NCBI GenBank assembly: GCA_047967505.1
Contig: CM106541.1
DNA length: 64,000 nucleotides
DNA from: Dipteris shenzhenensis
Lineage: Eukaryota; Polypodiophyta; Polypodiopsida; Gleicheniales
Strand: one strand, 5' to 3'
The translations under genes and the position numbers were made by a program. The notes under the pieces were generated by a model, which did not search any database, was not told where the DNA came from, and was given only the letters and a program-made list of their open reading frames with translations. Shown here one piece after another: positions 31,696 through 44,200 of this stretch; positions within the stretch are counted from its first letter, which is position 1; each line of letters starts with the position of its first letter.

Positions 31696-34600
31696 GTGGT
31701 CACACACTAACTCAAATGATCACACTCTACCATAGCTATCTTTGACTTTGTAACCCATACAATGATAAATGTCATGGAACATATGTTGTCCCAACAGTCC
31801 ACCCTATAGATAGATGTTCTAATGCCTAGAGAATGATACATTCTAGACTCCTAGATGCTCACACTATAGGTACATATCTGGATACAATAGGGATTCAAAT
31901 CTCCTTCGGCATGATACAAATTTGATTGGAAGATGCCTTTCAAATGCCTTTGGTCCTTGATGCAATAGTAGTCTAGAAAACAAAGTTAGCCTCAAGTGAG
32001 GCATCTGCTTCTTCTTCAACTTCTTCAAGATTGTCTTCAACTATCAAAGCCTTTGTCTTTTTCTTCAAGTAACAATCCTTTTCCTTATGATTCTTCTTGC
32101 CACAAAATCCGCATCCAATAGTGCCTTTGAAGTTCTTGTTGGTGAAGTCCTTGTTGTTCATGCAATGTGCTTCCTCTTCTTTGTAAATGGTGCTGGTGCT
32201 CTTTGCTTATTTTCCTCTCCTCTTCCAAAAGAGAAGCTTCAATATCCACCAATTTGGATGTTGGTAGATTGGTAAGAGTGGTAATAATGTTGCCATACTC
32301 TTCCTCTTCTTGACTCTTGAGCAAGACTGCAATAGTAATGTCTTCATCCATATTAAACTTGATACTAGCTAATTGTGCTAGCATGCTTTTCATGGTATTC
32401 AAATGTGAAGAGACCGATTCTCCCTTTCTCAAATTTATCCCAAAAAACCTAATCAGCAAGCTATACTTAGTACACTTCCCTCGTGCACCAAACACAGTGT
32501 CAAGGTGTACCCAAGCTTCATGTGAAGTCTCAATTCCATCAATGTGATGAATGTAGGAGTCACTCAATCCCAAAGCAATAATAGCAAGGGCCTTCTCATC
32601 TTTGACCAACCAAGCAGGTTCTCCTTCTTGAGTTGTCGGCTTCTTTTCCTTACCATTAGCAACATTCCATATGCTCTGTCTCATAAGGATGAAGTTCACC
32701 TTGGTTTGCCAAGTGTGAAAGCCTTCTCCTTCAAACTTATCAATCTTTTGAGTTGCCATGAGAGGGTCTTACCCACAAGTAGTCAAGTGTCTAATCTCTT
32801 ACAAAATTGCAAAAAACGGATGAAAAATGCTTGAAATTGACTTTAATCAGTTCACTCAAACTGTTGACAGTGTTGCTCAGCTGTCCGCACAGGTTGGTAC
32901 TGACCTCCGTACAGCTATAAGGACAAGTTGTACGGTGGGTTTGTCAAGTCGTTTGAAGCTTGCAGCAACTGTGCCTTTCCTAGCTCTGATTTGGACAAAA
33001 AATGACAACGTAATGAGGCTGAAATCACCAAAAAAGGTTGTTGGAAGTCGTCGTACTGTGTTGGAGCAGCAAATGGTACATAAGAGAATGCGCAAGGGGA
33101 GGCACCAAAAGCAATGAGAGGCTCTGATACCGATGTTGGGTGCGGGGGGCAATGGAAATGCAAATGAAATGCTAGGGAGCAGACAATAAGTGAGAGTACT
33201 GGAGTACTTGCAAACAGATAATGAGAAATTACAAGTGTATATGGCCCCAAAGTCAACTGGTTGACCAAGGCAGGACAAAATGTCCCAACGAGCCTACAAG
33301 GCCATATTGGGGCTAAGTGATAACAGTACGGTTGGGCAGTCCATTCATTTATTGTCTAGGTCCGCTGGTGCCTCAATTTGGGCTGCATTTATAGCAGGAA
33401 TCAGGCAGTACAGCCTGCAGATCACCTACAGGGTGAAGAGCATATACATTGCACACTTAGAGTTTGCAAGATCAAGGCTGGTGGAGCACTTAGCCAGGTC
33501 TTCATCAGGAAGAAAAGCAACAAGGAGTGTTCAGAAGCACATCACTACGAAGCCCATTGAAGCTCTAGGAGAGGCTGACAGAAACTCAGTACAAAGACTT
33601 TGTATAAATGGATGCTCAAGTATGTGTGGGTGTGTGGATTTGTATGTGTATGAGCATATTTTTATACTATGGTCTACACCCACTGTTGGGCGCTGATGAC
33701 GTCAGTGGGGATGTCATAGTAGCTAGTCCCTGCTATGCGTGATGGAGTTTATGGTTTTCAATCTTATGAGTGACTATCGTGAGATTGAAACTGCACTATG
33801 TTGTGTTTTTAGAGGATGAGTTTGGGATTGTTCCTGGATTCATCTAGGTATATAGAGGCTGACAGAGGTTGAAGGTGCTAGGAGGAGGTAGATGACAATT
33901 CTGATTGATCAATTGTCAACATCAAGGAAGCACCTTGGCTGCTAGATGGTGGCACATCGAGGACACCACCCTTTTGTATCATGTTTTCTCCATTTGTTAG
34001 GAGCAATATATAATACATGATCATGATTTACAGTTCTATTCTACTGGTGCATTGTTAGTGATCCAAGTGCATGTCTATCTCTTTATTCTGACTTCTGTAC
34101 ACATTAAGGAAAAGATTGGATTCGAAATAGCATTGTGTGGCTTTCAGGCTAACATCTTCACACTTTTCAATTGTGGGGAGTGTTGGCTGTAGCAAGCAAC
34201 CTTCACCTCTATTTTCTAACATTCTGGACTCCATCATGACTCCCAAGCTATGACGTAAGTTTCATTCTCAGCAGTTTTGCAGATCCTAATGCCTCCATGC
34301 CAGATTTTCACCGTTGGTTCCATTTTGTTCACCTGCTTCCATACTGTTCGCCTTCCAGGATAGTGTTTTTAGGGAGTAACCGAAACCCTTTGAGCACGAT
34401 GGTATAGACTAGGCTTACCGCTCTCACTCTTTGTGTCACCACAATGTAAATATCCTAAGTCAAAGTACAGTTGACCATTTATTTGATCATAATTAAAGAG
34501 TTTTCATACGTGTTAATTATGGTCAAAGAATTGACTACAGTCAAAGATACTTGACTCTGGTCAAGTAAGCCTGACTTCGGTCGGAAAGACTTGGTTTATT

Positions 34601-36703
34601 ACGGTTAACTAGAGAATCACAGAGCTGACTACAGTCAGAGAGTGTTGACTTGGGTCAACGAGACTTGGCATACGCCAAGAGGGTTAACTACAGACTACAG
34701 TTAACCAAGTTGTGCCAGCTTCGGTTGGAGAGATGTGCCAGCTTCGGTTGGAGAGACTTGGCCATAATTAAGGCGCCACGACGGTTGATCAAAGCCCCTT
34801 ATTTACGACCAAGAGGGTTGACTTTGGTTGACCAAGAATTGTGTTCAATGTTTTGTTCACATGTTTGTCTAGTGGGGATGCCCACCTATGACTAGGATTA
34901 GTCCACTGTTTATTATTTGCATGCAAAGCGCTAACAATTAATGGGTACCATAATGGTGCGCTTTAATTAATTGTTGCAGGTACTATGAGGGGCTAAAGAC
35001 CTAAGCAATTTGGAGCGTAGCAAGTATTTTTCGGAGGCCACCTGCGTGACCAAGTGCTACAAAGACCCTAGAAATTGCCCTTTAGACAAGTGGCATGTTG
35101 CCATTCTGGAATGAGCTTGAAGCTCTTGTAAAATTTGATTCACGTTGGAATTTGTATTAGAAAGCTCTACGCTGAAATCTTGTAACAGATTTCTCTCTTC
35201 ATGAATAAAACCTTTGGGGGGGTCCAGCCCAACGATTGTCCTGGGCCCTAGTATGTTTGTAAAGAGAGAGAGAGAGAGCATAAGCGAGAATATTTGCAGT
35301 AATTATATCAAAGAGGTTGCATTGGTATCAGAGCAAGGCTCAAGGCTTTCTCAAGCCTTTGACGATCCAAGCGGATTTCATTGGTATGGTACACATGAGA
35401 ATTGATGGAGCACTAGGAGAGTCCATGGCTTTTATCAACAGCGTGTGACGAAATGAACGCAGGATGCTGGAATTTGGCATTCACGTCGATTGCGCAAGTC
35501 TTTTTGGTGAATGAATGGAGGAGCTACATCCGACGTTAGTGCAGCCCATCGTGTTGGCGTTCGGCAATTAAGCGTAGTTGCAACGCCTAATTATCTTCAA
35601 TGCAAGCAGAGATTTGGGGGTGCAATTCTGAAGATCGGGTGCAGGCGCACAAGTGTCTTGACGTAGCGATCCGATGAGGTGGAGTTTTACTTGAAACTCG
35701 GGCATAAGAGATACGTGAGGCGAAATCTTTCCGTCAAAGCATTTCGCAGAGCAACGTCATTTCTTGTGCAAAGGTTCAGCAGGATGTTGACGTGGAGCGC
35801 TTACGTCATTTGTTGGCGTGGCGTTTAGATGACGTGGCAGCAGACAGGCTATCTAGGTGGCTAGTCTGGTTAGTGTAACCAGGCTATCTAGGTGGCTAGT
35901 CTGGTTAGTGTAACCAGCCGGTTACCCATCCAGTTAGTGTCTCCCCCCCCCCAAAAAAAAAAAGAAAAAGAAAAAAGAAAGACAGTTGCAGAGATTGTTT
36001 CTGCCAGTAGATTTCACCTACCTGCCAGACTTTTACTGTCAGAAAAGCAGCAGAAACACAGTAAAATCAGAGATTTGCAGAAAAGAGAAAATGCATGCCT
36101 TTGTGCATAGGAAAGATGAACCAAATGCATTCTGAGTGCTTTTTGCAGCAACCAGGAAAGGGGCAACACGGCCGTTGATGCTTTGGCCACTTTGTGGGTA
36201 TATGCTTTGAATTGACAGCCCATTACTAGCACAAGTTGTGAATGCAAGACACCTCTTGTTGAGGTACTTTCTCTTGAAAAGCAAAGGCTGAGTGCATCAG
36301 TTGCTTACACAATGAGTGTGAGAGAGTTGCAGATCTCAGACAAGTTGCAGAGATAGCTTCACATCAGCATGCCCAATCATCCCATGAGGGAATGGCAGAG
36401 TCTAACTAGGTACAGCAGGCTGAGGCTATACAGATAAATAAAGAGAATACAGGTTGATTACTCAGTTGGGAGAGGCAACAAGCGATCCCTTGTTTCGCAG
36501 GATGGTACAACTTTTTTTTTAGGGAAAGCCAGAGAAGCCTCCCTCTGGAGCAGATCAGGAAGGAGTGGTGGGCAAAAAGAGAAAAAGAGCAGGTCCTCTT
36601 CCCAAGAAGAAAAAGGCATTACAGTTCATCCAGTTCGTCTTCATCTTCTAGCTCTACCTCTTCATCCTTGACATCACCTTCTTCTTCGGGATCTTCAGAG
36701 TCA

Positions 36704-36734
<31 letters not shown>

Positions 36735-39700
36735 CCAGCAGGAAGGCCGAGACTAAAGAATTCAAGGATGGTCGGGAAGTCCGTAAGATTTGCCACTTAC
36801 AATGGCCAAGCTGAAAAGGCTATGCAGTTCATAAGGCAGTTTGATGCTGCCTTCAGTCTGGAAAATTTCAGTGAGTCCTTAAAGCTTCGTATGGTTGGTT
36901 TACACTTGACTGGTACAGCCAGTGCATGGTGGATAGCTAAAACAGCCAACTATGTAGCCCCCAAGAAATGGAAGGACTTCAAGAAAGCTTTCTATAAACA
37001 GTTTATTCCCAAACAGTTTCGGGATCATGTCCTTCTGGGTTGGGAGAGCATTCATATGGAAGCACAAGGGTAAATGCTTCAGGTGCGGCAAAGAGGGGCA
37101 TGTGGCTGCCTAGTGCCCAGAAAAGCCTTCAACTTCGAAGGGAAAAGAGGTAGAGAAGCCATGGGGACCACAAAAGCCAATGGCAGGAGGAATTCCTGAC
37201 ATACTGGGTCATGTTTTAAACCCAGAAGAACGAGAATTGCTGCTATCATGGGGCAAAGTCAGAGACCAGCAAGTGCTGATTTTATTTGATCCAGGGGTTA
37301 CTGATAACTTTATATCAGAGGATCTAGCCGTGAGGTTGGGAACTAAGACGGAGAAGTTGGGCAGGGCTCTGGATGCCGACCAGATGTTCTCTGGGAACCC
37401 TGTGCCAGTCACTCCCGTGATAGGGAAGCTCCGTCTTCATGTGCAGAGTTATGTGGATCAGGAAGACTTCTTCATTTCTCCATTGAAACATCATGATGTA
37501 GTCTTGGGTATGCCTTGGTTTTATCACAAGGCAGTGAAGTTGACTCTTCCTGAAAGAGTGTTGGAGTTTGTACATAGGGGCAAAGTACATCGTGTGGTTG
37601 CTAGGAATAGAGGGGGAACTATTCCCATTGTATCAAATAGTTCTGTTGGAAAAGAAATAAAGTCTGCAGTTTCAGCTTACATGGTTTTTGTAAAAGAGAG
37701 AGATGGAAATGCATGCTGAAATAAGTGAGGCAGATCAGAATAAATTTCAGTTTCGTGAAAATTTTAAAGATTGTTTTTCTGACGCTTTGCCAGGGGAGCT
37801 ACCCCCTGAGAGACATGAGGATCATGGCATAGAACCTATTACTGGCAACGAGCCACCCAATAGGCCCCCATACAGAGTTAGTGCAACTCAGCAAGAAGAG
37901 ATTATGACTCAGGTGCAGGACTTGTTGTCTAAGGGGCTGAACCAGCCGAGTTCTTTTGCTTTTTGTTCCCCTGTACTGTTAGTACATAAGAAAGATGGCT
38001 CATTCCGTATGTGCGTCGATTACTGTGCACTAAAAAAAATGACCATCAAGAATAGATTCCCTATTTCACGCATTGATGATGTGCTGGATCAGTTAAATGG
38101 AGCTTTAGTTTTAAGCAGGATAGACTTAAAGAGTGGATATCACCAAGTGAGGATACAACCTCAAGATGTGCATAAGATAGCGTTCCACACTACTTTTGGG
38201 TTATATGAATATCTGGTGATGGCTTTTGGATTGACAAATGACCCGGCTACTTTCAATAGGATGATGGATTGTATCTTCTGACCCTATAGACAGTTCACTG
38301 GTACCTTCTTCGATGACATAATTGTCTTTTCTAAGTCCGAAGAAGAGCACAAGGAACATCTTGCTATAGTGTTTTAAGAGCTGAGAAATCATCAGCTCTA
38401 TGCAAACAGCAAGAAAAGTGGATTCTTTCTGGAAGATATCCATTACTTGGGGCATATAATACTCAAAGATGGGATACGGATGGATCCAGCAAAGATCTGT
38501 GCCATTCAGGAATGGCCAGAGCTGAGAATTGTGCATGAAGTTCAAAGTTTCCTAGGCCTGTGTTCTTACTACATAAGATTTATCAGGCATTTTGTGGATA
38601 TAGCCGCTCCACTCCACGATCTTACTAAGAAAAATGCAGGGAATTCCTCAAAAGACAGCATTCATCACACTCAAAGAGAGGCGCTGACAGAACCAATCTT
38701 GATAGTTCTAGATTTATATCAGCCATTTGATGTGGATTGTGATGCTTGTGGGGAATGTGTTGGGACTGCATTGCATCAGAATGGTCATGTAGTGGCCTAT
38801 GAGAGTAGGGGACTCCGGGATACAGAGAGATATCTGGGAATCTATGAGAAAGAGTTATTGGCTGTAATTCATGCCATCCATACATGGAAGCATTATCTTT
38901 TGGGTGCAAATTTTACAATTAAAATAGATCACCAAAGTCTGAGATACTTTTTGACTCAGACAAAGCTTTCCGAGAAGCATATGAAATGGGCAAACATGCT
39001 GTCAATGTACCATTTTCAGATTGTCCATATTCCAGGAGTTCGGAACAGAGTGGCAGATGCCTTGTCCCGAAGACCCCAAGTCAACAATATGACTATTGCT
39101 TATCATTAGGACTTGGAAGACATGAGAGAGCAATATGCTAACGATGCAGATTTTGGTGAGTTTTTACAGCAAATGCAAGAGGGGCAGTCCACCAGTCACT
39201 ATTTCCTGAAAGATGGGTATCTTATGAAAGACGACTGCTTATGCATCACTCAAGAGATGAGGAAAAAGATTTTGGAGGAATGCCATGCACCTCCCTATGC
39301 TGGACATAGAGGAATTACAGCAACAACTTAAGCACTAGAGAGGTATTTCTTTTGGCCAAGTTTGTTACTGAATGCCTTACGTGTCAGAAAGTGAAGTATG
39401 ATAGACGAAAGGCACCTGGCCTACTTATGCCTCTTCCCGTGCCTGAGGCACTGTGGGAAAGTATTACAATGGACTTCATTTTTTATTTGCCAAGATCAAA
39501 GTCAGGGAATGATGGGATTTGGACTATCATTGATAGATTCAGCAAGCAAGCTCATTTCATTCCGGTTTGCAAAACCATAAAGGCAGATCATATGGCTAAG
39601 CTTTTCATGGCACAGATCTTTAAGCATCATGGTATGCCTAAGTCCATTGTCAGTGATCGAGATCCCAGAATGACCAGTCTATTCTGGAGAGCTTTATTTG

Positions 39701-41163
39701 ATAATATGGGACGAATCTGAATTTTTCTTCTTCTTTTCCTCCTCAGACAGATGGTCAAAGTGAAGTAGCAAATTCTACAGCATTGGATATGCTAAAATGC
39801 TACGCGGGCGACCAAGGTTTAGATTGGGAAAAGTACCTACCATTGGTAAAGTTCGCTTACAATAATACAGTACACAGTTGTACAGGGAAAGCCCCCTTTG
39901 AGGTCATCTATGGGAAGGTGATTTTGCCACCTATTCTAAGGACCAAAGATGAAATTTTTGCAGCTGATCAGTTTGTGAGAGACCTCAAGACAGCTTTCAG
40001 CCAAGTCCGGACAGCAATTGAAAGGTCTCAAGAGAAGCATAAAAGAGCTGCAGATAAGCATAGGAGATAGTTAAATCTCAAGGGAGGGGATTGGGTACTT
40101 TTGAAGTTCGAGAAAGCTAGGCTCTGCAAGTTTAAAGGCAAACAGAAAGTGTATGCAAAGTTATCTTCCAAGTACTACGGCCCTTTCAGGGTTACATAAA
40201 GAATAAATGAGGTTGCATACAGGTTGGCATTGCCAGAGCATTGGAGGATTCACAATGCATTCCATGTGAGTCTTCTAGCCTACATAGCCAATATCATAGA
40301 TCCTTCAAAAGAGCAGATTGTGTATCATACTGTATGCAAATATCAGAGGAGGTCCTTCAGCCAGAGCAGATTGTGTATCATACTGTATGCAAATGCCCTC
40401 AGGGCAAGGAGTTTTACATATATCTTGTAAAATTCAAGAATTATACGGCATTGGATGCCAAGTGGATGGATGAAGACATGTTGTCCGATCATCCACAGCT
40501 TTTGAATGTTTACAAGGAAGCTTTTCAGTTGAGGTCAACTGAATAGAAGCCGAGGGGATGTCACTGCAATGTAAATATCCTAAGTCAAAGTACAGTTGAC
40601 CATTTATTTGATCATAAGTAAAGAGTTTTCATATGGGTTAATTATGGTCAAAGAGTTCTTTTAATGGTCAAAGAATTGACTATAGTCAAAGATACTTGAC
40701 TCTGGTAAAGTAAGCCTAACTTTGGTCGGGGAGACTTGGTTTATTACCAAGAGGGTTAGTTGCGGTTAACCAGAGAATCACAGAGCTGACTACGGTCAGA
40801 CAGTGTTGACTTCGGTCAACGAGACTTGGGTACCATAGTGGTGCGCTTTAATTAATTGTTGCAGGGACTATGAGGGGCTAAAGACCCAAGCAATTTGGAG
40901 TGTAGCAAGTATTTTTCTGAGGCCACCCGCATGACCAAGTGCTACGAAGACCCCATAAATTGCCCTTAGAGGCATGTAATAGGACTTAGTCTAGATTTTA
41001 GACAACCATCCTGGAATGAGCTTGAAGCTCTTGTAAAATTTGATTCACGTTGGAATTTGTATAAGACAGCTCTACACTGAACTCTTGTAACAGATTTCTC
41101 TTTTCATGAATAAAACCTTCGGGGAGGTCCAGCCCGACGATTGTCTTGGGCCCTAGTGTGTTT

Positions 41164-41206
<43 letters not shown>

Positions 41207-44200
41207 GCAGTAATTATATCAACGAGGTTGCACTTTGATTGGCAATTATATCTTCACCACAACCTCTTGCAGCCCATCCCATTTCTATACACACAGCTTA
41301 TATGGAGGCATCCAATTCTCCTCTTGACAACTTATAATAAACACACAAACTCTTGAAGCAGCAGGTCTCGCAATATAGGAAAGTATGGCTACCCTATTGG
41401 CTCAGTTTAGTAACTCTAGATTTTGAGAGCCAATTCAGTACATGAAAACTACTTTGGATGCTCAAGCTGACACAATTCTCCTAGAGTTAAGAAACAAAAA
41501 ACTGCATGTCCTCTATTGTCTCTTGCAGACTTGTATTTAAAAAAGAATTTAAATCAAACTTCTGAAACCCTACACTAGATAGAGAAATCAGAGAATTCAC
41601 AAATAGTGGCTCGCGAAGATGCATTTATACTTTGACACAATTGAGCTTTCCAATAGCAAGAAGATATCTCGTTGCCTGTGTATTGAAAGACAGTGCCTTT
41701 CTCTGGTGACAAAGACACCTCAACGATGACAAAGATGTAATCTCATTGGATCGTTTTGAGCGATTTGTGCAGCCAACAGGGACTTCCAAGCATATCAAAA
41801 CTTGAACAGTTGGAGTAGACTGGCTGGTTGTGCCTATATCAGATATCTCCTAGTTCATCACATTGTTATTGGAGATTGATGGCTTAACTGAGGGTAATAG
41901 TCTGCATGCCTTAATGCCTCATAAAATACCGATGTCCTCAAGGCAAGTCTCTTAACCACTTCAAAGGCCATTGCTTATGTCAAGCGATTACTGATTTCCA
42001 AGGGTCATTCAGACGTGGTTCTACACAACAACAGAACCCTACCTCAGTCAATACTTCTTGCTCTAAGGATGCCAAAAGATCCCAACAGCTATTCAGAAAC
42101 CAAGGATCTTGAACTAACTAGGTTCCGACAGCCTTATTCAGGGCAACCATAGAAGCATCCTTCACGATTGCACTTCTTCTTCTTCAAATCGATCCAAACA
42201 TAGCAATGACCAACCCCGATACTGTAAAGTTGCTGCTATTGGATCAACGAAGAATAATGGAACTTCTTTCAAAGGACTATGTAACCTTTGTATGTCCTGA
42301 AAATTGAAACACAATATACTCAAGCTGAAGATACACCTCCTTCACAAGATAAAAAAGGGAAGCCACCTTGAGTAGCCCATACTATATACATGAGCCTCGT
42401 CAACAATTCTGGCCACAGTTCTATGCTTACGAGGATCAATCTTGATGATGGTTCTGAGTGACAGTGGCTGCTCCCATAAATTTCTTGCTAGATCTTTGGT
42501 CTCAAATTGCACACAGGCCTAAGTCAAGTCGATTATCAAATCAAACTTGCCAATGGGGCTGGCTAACCGAAATATTTTCGGTGTGCTGGAATCAGGTATT
42601 CTTATAGAAGTATACGGAATATCTTGCCCTTCCCTTCATTCTTTTGGGTTCCCATTCCCCCATTTTTTGTATTTGAAGAAATTGTGAGTGTAGATATTTG
42701 TGCCTAGACCGTATGCACGATAGGGTTGGATCACGTAGGCAGGTTTTCTCATCCCGAGGCTGGGCTGACCCCTTCTTGTGCAACACAAGGGTCAAAGAAT
42801 TGTCCTTTTGTATGCAACGATACATGGAGAAGCTAGGTTAAAGAATTGTCCTTTCGTATGCAACGATAAAAAGGGTTTTGTCAAATTGGCTAATGCTGAG
42901 TTCTCCTAGATGGTTATGAAAATGGCGCTAGCAGCTTGATGAGATTGTATGTTGCTTATTAACAGGGTTGTGCCTGTGCTCTTTCATAATTTAAAACTCA
43001 GTCCTGTTGATCCTTCGATATGGTATTGCATTTGATCTTAGTTGCACATGTTTTATTGTTATCTCCTCATGAATGTACTTGGTTTCAAGTTCACTCTGGT
43101 CTTACAAAAATATATTCTGTGTACAGTGAAGCTGGCAGCTATAGGATCTGATTTTGTGCACAGGTTGGCAAGAGGAATATCTCTGTGGGGACCAAGAAAA
43201 GGGCATGAGAAGAAAAGCTACAAACAGCTACAAGCCGAGGGTCTTGAAAAGAAGGAACGTGAAAAAGCTGTGTTGAGACTCAATAATGATGTATGGCCAG
43301 GGGAACGTGCCCCAAGCCATTCTCTCTTTCTTTGGGCAGGTGGGTCAGAGCTTACTACGATCCTAGAGGAAGATGATAAGATTTTGCCGGACAAGTTCAT
43401 TCCATACCATATACGGTGAGTTTTCTCACATTTGTTCTGGCAAAGCTAATTATGCATGTGACATTGTTGACTCTACGAGTGCATTCATTAGCTTGTCTTG
43501 TTAATTTGAGGGAGATTTATGAACTTTGATTACTGGATGTTTTGCACGTTTTTAGCAAAATTTAAGGAGTTTGAAGCAGCCATCAAATTACAGGAAAATG
43601 GAAATTGTCATAGTTTGACATTGGGCTTTTCGGAAGTTTGGTCACTCAAATGTGTGAATCTTCATAAGGTTTGTAATTCCGTACAATCTTAGCATATGTG
43701 TGAGCATATTTAATAATCATTAAGATGGCTACCAATATCCCCTTGCTAAAAGGTATGAACTATCCTAGCTGTGTACATTTTGGGTCTTGATGTATGCAAG
43801 CGGTATTTTCCCAAGATCAATTGCAGGGTTATTGGATGCCTAATCACCTTGGATGACCTTGGATACTACTGCACCATCAATTACACTGCTTTGTCTTCAA
43901 AGCGTCATCCACCTTGAGCAATGGTAAGTGATTTTAAGGCTAGGAGGTGTAATGTGCTATGGCAGCTTGTAGTGCATGCTCTATACGGACTTGACAATAC
44001 AATTTTCTGTATTCAAATGACTTCAATTCTGGAAGGTTGTACTTGCTACTAATTTTATTGGCACACGAATGCATTGTGTACTTCTAACATTACAGATGCC
44101 CTCCTTATTCCCGGTCTCCTTTCAAAGTCCTTTATGGTTTTGAAACCCAGTACTGAGGCAGCCTAGAACATGGGGGTTGGATCAATGCAAGGGGCCAAAT

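Larger units (their letters stand above)
34434..41232 (+). mobile_element. Gypsy-G: full-length Ty3/Gypsy element, relative of Gypsy-1
   Basis: The 5' LTR 34434-35321 and 3' LTR 40559-41232 share TGTCAC starts and GAGGTTGCA ends. They are flanked by target duplications CTTTG (34429-34433 and 41233-41237). Primer site TGGTATCAGAGC is at 35323-35334; the polypurine tract AAGCCGAGGGGA is at 40547-40558. Interior order is gag, knuckle, protease, RT, RNase H, integrase, C-terminal domain. A handful of stops and frameshifts make it defective, but all domains except most of gag are recognisable. It sits in sense orientation in the TIC56 intron, 1.9 kb before exon 43127. Confidence 0.95.
16498..43126 (+). 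other. 26,629-bp TIC56 intron filled with nested transposable elements
   Basis: GT at 16498 and AG at 43125-43126 bound it, with phase 1 on both sides. Contents in order: compound microsatellite, antisense LINE, three nested LTR elements, LINE scrap, two gag-only Copia remnants, full-length Gypsy-G, and a decayed Gypsy gag-protease scrap. Exon continuity across it is the main evidence that it is one intron and not two separate gene fragments. Confidence 0.8.

Noticed and set aside
42709-42775. Segment resembling U1 snRNA (GATCACGTAGGCAGGTTTTC, CGAGGCT, GCTGACCCC)
   Set aside because: The similarity is to remembered animal U1 more than plant U1, the 5' splice-site-binding end is missing, and spacing is wrong. 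A covariance-model scan would settle it.
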